64,000 nt of DNA from Lentinula raphanica (lineage: Eukaryota > Basidiomycota > Agaricomycetes > Agaricales > Omphalotaceae). Made by a program: the position numbers and the translations under genes. Below the pieces are notes generated by a model. The model had not been told where the DNA came from. It searched no databases and worked only from the letters and a program-made list of their open reading frames with translations. The stretch is taken from positions 682,001-746,000 of the forward strand of contig JANVFP010000006.1 of NCBI GenBank assembly GCA_027919835.1. Direction: 5' to 3'. Shown one piece after another: positions 59,254 through 64,000 of this stretch; position 1 is the first letter of the stretch; each line of letters starts with the position of its first letter.

Positions 59254-62070
59254 ATGGACCCCTCAGAATTTCCTGCGCTTTTACCGGTGATCGCGCAGCG
59301 TTTTCAATCCCTCGTATGGGCTTGCCTTGACTCAGACTTAACGAGAACGGCGGTATTCTATGCGGAACGTTACTTCGCATTGGACCAAAACAGCCACGAC
59401 GCCCGCCACCTTTATGCTACCTCTCTTTTACGCGAAGGACAGAACTATCCTGCGCTCTGTGTCGTGGATATATCTCGACAAGATCAGTGTAGTGGATGCC
59501 TGGAGCTCAAGGCCAAGTGCTGTAACGTTCTCGGGAGATACAGGCAAGCCCAAGAGGCTTTGGAAGAGGCGGCAAAGGAACTAGCACATACTCCATCTAG
59601 TGTGTCTCTGAACTCTCTGCCTTTCATTGTTCTTGCTCATCGCGTGTCACAGCGTCCGCCTCGCTTTCAAGGACTGCACGTCAAACTCTTGGCCCCGCCG
59701 CAATACATTGTCGCTCTGGAACAATGGCATTGAAGGGCAATCTCCAAACCATCGCTGCTCAAAGCTTTCGACAAGCCTTAGTCCTGAATCCTATGTTATG
59801 GGAAGCATTCGAAGGTTTATGTGCATTAGGTACTGCTTCATTCTTATATTCCATATTCTCGCCGTTATAGGACATTCATTTCGCTGTTAAACAGGTTCCC
59901 TACCTGAGATCGATGATTTATTTCCACCATTACCCGACCCATTAAAACATTCGCAGCCTCTACTTCCCAACGAAGAAACTTCTAAGCCGACCGGACCAAT
60001 TGCCACAGGAGCTGGTTTCTTTACCCCAGAAGCAGGTAATGCAGGTAATCTATTTCGTGGTCTGAAGCCGGATGCAAATCAGATCCAGCCATTTCGGATG
60101 CCTCCTCCACCAGGCCACCGCGATTCTCTGTACGACATTCATGATTCTTTTTATTCTTACACGTTTCTGAAAGTCTCTATCGCCAGACTTAGTAATGACT
60201 CACCATTTCGCTTTGCCGATACTACTTTCCAGCAAACACATCGTAATACTCGTTCTCAGCCCACTTTGCAAGGGTCGACGCAACAACCTGTCACCCGTCC
60301 CCTCTCCTCCGCCGATGAAGCTGGTCCAATACCCAAGAAACTACGGTCGGCCGCCCCGCAACTTGCTCACAAACCCTCCAGACCGCTGAAGTTGACCATA
60401 GACGATCCACTGAAAAAGGCACGCACACGCCCGGCGCTGATATCTTCTAACTCCTTCTCATCTTCGCATGCACGTTCTCAGTCCACGGTGAACTCAAAGG
60501 CAGCACCGCCCGCTTCTAAAAATGCGGCTGTCAGTCAAAATGTAGCCACTCGGCGAAGTACTCGACTCTTGAGTGGTACGTCTAAGCACGCGCCGAAAGT
60601 GAGTAGTCAGTCCTGCTCTTATCTTTATTCATCGTCTCAACGATCAGGAATCAAGCCCCCAACCCGCGAACGACGTAAACAACAGAGCCATGCTCGTTCT
60701 CGGTCTATTGAGTCCGACGAAGAAGAACTCGAATTGGCAAATTCTCCCTCCCCCCCTGCAATGGCAAATTCACCTCGGTCAGAAGGATCCCCTTCATCAT
60801 GGACAGTTAGTCAAGAACAAGCAGCTCAAACCGCTTACGAGTTAGAGGTGGCAGACAAATATATCTATGACCTGATGCGGCAATTTGCTAGGGCAAGTCG
60901 GGCGTTAGCCATGTATCAATCCCAAAAATGTCTGGACGCGATCGAACTATTGCCCCACATACAACAAAAGACTCCGTGGGTTCTTTCTATGGTGGGGAAA
61001 GCGCACTACGATAAAGGGGAATATGGATCTGTGAGTTTGACTGGTTGAGACACTACCCACTAATTGATCCTCTCAAACTAGGCTGAGCGGGCGTTTCGAG
61101 CGGTTCGCACCTTAGAACCATATCGAATATGGGATATGGAGGTCTACTCTACTCTTCTCTGGCATCTTCAGAGACCCGTCGAACTTTCCTTTCTTGCTCA
61201 AGAGTTACTCAACATTGATCCGCGGTCGCCTCAAGCTTGGATTGCGATCGGAAATTTGTTTTCATTACAAAAGGAACGAGCGCAGGCTTTGACTTGCTTC
61301 CGAAGAGCGACGCAAATGGATCCGTCGTGTGCCTATGCGTACACGCTAAGTGGGCACGAGACGATAGACGAAGACTTGGATAAGGCGATAATCTTCTTCC
61401 AAACTGCTTTACGTGTTGATTCTCGCCACTATAATGCATGGTATGCGCGTTTTCATTCTCGTCATGATGTGGTTTCATTCGTGAATGTTGCGGTAGGTAT
61501 GGATTAGGAACATGCTATCTAAGGATGAGTAAATTACGCCTGGCGGAGTATCACTTTCGAAAAGCTATTGAGATTCACCCAGAAAACGCAGTGTTATTGG
61601 GGTGTGTGGGGATGGTATGTTTTCCATTAATCGTGGTGGAATATACCCTTTTTCTGATATCTCGATCAGGTGGTTGAGCGCAGAGGTGATCGCGAAGGGG
61701 CACGCGCTCTTTTCGACAAAGCCGTTGGAATATCTCCGGATAACGCACTGGTTCGATACCGTAGGGCGAAAATCCTTATCTCTGCGAAGGAATACAAAGT
61801 AAGTAATCGTGAGTCAGGATGTGTTACAGCTGTACTAATCGCACACAGGCCGCGATCAAAGATTTGGAACATTTGCGCAACACTTCGCCAGAAGAATCAA
61901 ATGTTGTATTCCAGCTTGCGAGAGTGTATCGGCTGGTCGGGGATGGAGTCAAGTCGGCGCAATTGCTCGCCATTGCTCGTGACATCTCACCGAAGAACAT
62001 GAGCAAGATAAAAAAACTACTGGACACTAGGAAAGATGACGGCGGAGAAGATAGAATGGACGAAGGATAG
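59254..62070 (+). CDS. CDC27: Anaphase-promoting complex subunit 3
   Basis: Apc3/Cdc27 is a TPR scaffold of the APC/C ubiquitin ligase that docks activators such as Cdc20. The N-terminal TPR block is MDPSEFPALLPVIAQRFQSL, then FYAERYFALDQNSHDARHLY and CSGCLELKAKCCNVLGRYRQ. The middle is long, disordered and rich in Ser, Pro and Arg, as in other Cdc27 proteins. The C-terminal TPRs include AERAFRAVRTLEPYRIWDME, SPQAWIAIGNLFSLQKERAQ, DEDLDKAIIFFQTALRVDSR, then HYNAWYGLGTCYLRMSKLRL and AEYHFRKAIEIHPENAVLLG, all typical of Cdc27. Introns of about 50 nt occur even inside single TPRs. It ends GGEDRMDEG, stop at 62068-62070. Confidence 0.92.
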
Positions 62071-62624
62071 GATTAGTCTATAGCCTTAGGACGTACTCGG
62101 ACTCTTTCATTTCGTCAGTGAACTATTTGTGCTGTAGAGCCTTATCTCTAGACAAGCGCTTCTGGCTTTTCCAGCGCCTGTGTCCGAATCGGACTTAGCC
62201 TGGGAAAAAAGATGGATTTGGAATGATCGAAGAACTGAGCTGGTTCATCCGAGTCATAAAACGCGTAATATTGTTTATTTAAAATGCGAGACCTTTCTCC
62301 TCTCAACCATTGCACCTCTCACCAGAACCATCACCTACACAACAATGTCTGCATGAGTGTTCCCCTCTCTAGTCCTCCTCTTTTATCGTCAAATTAGTCC
62401 AGCTCCAGCTATTGTCTGGCTCTATCTACCCCGAGAATGGTTAATAAAGTTGTCCGTAAATCAAACAACGGCTCTTTGCTTTTTGAACCAGAAATTGTCG
62501 ACCGTATACACTGCCGCTGACCACACTCAAATTCGTATGTGTTCTCTTTTGCTTATTCCACGCTCCTCTTATAACTCAAGGAAACCTAGAACCTTGTCTC
62601 TCTTCACCTGTTACATATTCAACT
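62071..62624. other. Promoter and leader of the 62.6-kb gene, with a tiny upstream frame
   Basis: A TTTATTTAAAA tract near 62273 could act as a TATA element. It is followed by CT-rich leader sequence. ATG-TCT-GCA-TGA at 62345-62356 is a three-codon upstream frame that could dampen translation of the main frame. No other gene is seen. Confidence 0.4.
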
Positions 62625-63452
62625 ATGTCGTCCTCTTCATCCTCCAGTCTTTCTTCCTTGGCCCATTCCAAGTTGCACAAGTGCAGCTTGCACCGTTGGG
62701 TGCTACTCAAAAACTCCTTAATTCGCGCTGACACTACACAAACCAACGATTCATCTGACGCGGGTCAAACCGAAGTCGAAGATGAAGAAATCAATACTGA
62801 AGACTCCGATTCGTTCATGTTCCCAGACGCAGGGAAATTAGTGGACAGATCTGGTCGTGACAGTCCTTCAGAAGCCGAATGGCTTGACTCATTGTTAGAG
62901 ACTCTCGCCGACGACGACGACGACGATTTCAGCGTAGAAGGTGGATCTATCTTGCAAGTGGACGATGAATATGACCAAATGCTGAGCCCGCTTCCATCCC
63001 CAATGTCTTCGTCGGACGACCTCACGAACGAGTCTTATCTTGCGTCCTCATTCTCTTACCCGTATCTTGTACCATATCCACCATTTCAGCCTCCCCTCAT
63101 CAACTTTGAATCCTCTTCTCCTACCTCTCCCTATATTGACCCCTTGCCATACTATGAGCTGGACGACGATGGCGCAGACCTTCCAGTTCCAGATGCAATC
63201 GAAGATACATCTGACGACGAGTCAGACTCACCGCTTACACCATCTATACAGTCAAGCTCTTCGCTGACCTTGATTGACCCTGCTACTATTCCTCTGCCTG
63301 CAGATAGGCCTCGTATTGGCAGTCGTGCTTCACCTCATATTTACATCGACTCGGACGATTCTTCGTTCTACCCTTACGAGCTCGACTTCGACCCCTTACC
63401 GTTCCCCGACGATCTTCGTTCTCCGTATAATATGTATCAACAAGAATGCTAG
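62625..63452 (+). CDS. Acidic Ser-rich protein of unknown function, 275 aa
   Basis: A single-exon frame starts MSSSSSSSLSSLAHSKLHKC. I do not know its function. The short basic block HSKLHKCSLHRWVLLKNSLI near the start is the only part that looks conserved; I believe similar N-termini occur in other basidiomycetes. The rest is disordered and acidic, with runs of Asp (LADDDDDDFSVEGG), a Pro/Tyr-rich stretch (YPYLVPYPPFQPPLINFE) and repeated Asp-Ser clusters, ending DDLRSPYNMYQQEC. No signal peptide or membrane helix is present. The acidic and aromatic composition could suit a transcriptional activation region, but that is speculation. Confidence 0.6.
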   Translation: MSSSSSSSLSSLAHSKLHKCSLHRWVLLKNSLIRADTTQTNDSSDAGQTEVEDEEINTEDSDSFMFPDAGKLVDRSGRDSPSEAEWLDSLLETLADDDDDDFSVEGGSILQVDDEYDQMLSPLPSPMSSSDDLTNESYLASSFSYPYLVPYPPFQPPLINFESSSPTSPYIDPLPYYELDDDGADLPVPDAIEDTSDDESDSPLTPSIQSSSSLTLIDPATIPLPADRPRIGSRASPHIYIDSDDSSFYPYELDFDPLPFPDDLRSPYNMYQQEC

Positions 63453-64000
63453 CGGTCCCCTTCTCGCTCTGATGCTTTTGACTTACACTTTGTTAGATGT
63501 ACATGCTTGTTATCTATCATTCTGCCACTTATCCTCCTCCACGTTATCGTATGCTCATTATTACTCTCAATACTCTCTCCTACTGTGTGGTTTCCTTACC
63601 TCTGTGTATACTGGAATGTCATTTGTGAAGACATACATCGTGTGACGAAATGAGAACCTATTGTTACCTTGGAATATCAAAGCGGAGTAGGACGGATTGT
63701 TCGCGGTCCCGCAATGTATGAAGTATGTTTTTTCAAGGCGCGCCACCGTTAACCGCGGGTTCTCCTTATGTTCTCTCCACCCTCAAAGGATCATCGATCG
63801 TCTCTCATATTTTGGGCCAATAGCGTTATATTAATGAAGGGAGGCAATAAGAGGGTTACATTAGATTGATAAACTCCCCAGGAAACTTTGAGGTATTTCT
63901 TATCACGCATGGTTCAGGCGTGCCTTTTGTCCTTTCGGTTTGAACAGATTCCCAGAACAAGACATATTTACGAGATCCGGCACGAGTGGGATGGATGGAA
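63453..64000. other. Right edge, no gene supported
   Basis: This is the 3' region of the 62.6-kb gene followed by AT-rich sequence. A 123-codon frame (63274-63645, +) overlaps that gene in another register and is Leu/Ser/Thr-rich without features, so I treat it as a shadow. Confidence 0.4.

Overview
The window is nuclear DNA of a basidiomycete fungus, most likely an agaricomycete. Almost every protein gene is split by GT-AG introns of about 47-65 nt, intergenic gaps are short, the proteins match fungal families, and the first gene belongs to an uncharacterised family that I know only from mushroom-forming fungi. I see no rRNA, tRNA, CRISPR array, plasmid feature or intact transposon. Exon structures were joined by eye from splice sites and conserved motifs, so gene outer limits are firmer than individual junctions.

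Layout. 0.4-2.1 kb: basidiomycete-specific family gene, probably damaged near its 5' end. 2.2-3.5 kb (-): CTK2/cyclin K-type cyclin. 4.6-5.1 kb (-): a tiny six-exon gene for a cysteine-rich protein. 6.3-7.7 kb (-): eIF2B alpha. 9.2 kb (+): unknown single-exon gene. 10.4-12.2 kb (+): methionine aminopeptidase 1. 12.6-15.3 kb (-): glycerol-3-phosphate acyltransferase. 15.5-22.7 kb (-): a very long XMAP215/ch-TOG-type microtubule polymerase. 23.9-28 kb: a head-to-head pair, an RMP1-like RNase MRP subunit (-) and NOC3 (+). 28.2-30.2 kb (-): TEA/ATTS transcription factor, followed by 2.6 kb without a supported gene.

32.9-36.9 kb: Src1/Heh1-type inner nuclear membrane protein (-) head-to-head with exosome subunit MTR3 (+). 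37-41.3 kb (-): phospholipase C. 41.9-43.7 kb (-): mitochondrial sulfide:quinone oxidoreductase, with a helically phased repeat in its promoter. 44-45.1 kb (+): Mso1-like exocytosis protein. 45.8-47.5 kb (+): a secreted GPI-type cupredoxin carrying Cys and Met repeats. 48-50.6 kb (+): beta-adaptin. 50.7-51.7 kb (-): OTU deubiquitinase. 51.9-53.4 kb (+): aldo-keto reductase. 53.5-55.6 kb (-): MFS transporter. 56.2-59 kb (+): SmgGDS-like ARM-repeat protein. 59.3-62.1 kb (+): APC3/CDC27. 62.6-63.5 kb (+): acidic protein of unknown function.

Most genes are housekeeping and do not form one pathway. The only functional neighbourhoods are the divergent RMP1/NOC3 pair (rRNA maturation) and the divergent nuclear pair SRC1/MTR3. 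The least described items are the 76-residue cysteine-rich protein at 4.56-5.07 kb, the Cys/Met-repeat cupredoxin at 45.8 kb, a predicted 2-nt micro-exon in MAP1, and three TGCTAAC heptamers at exact 11-bp spacing upstream of the sulfide oxidoreductase gene.
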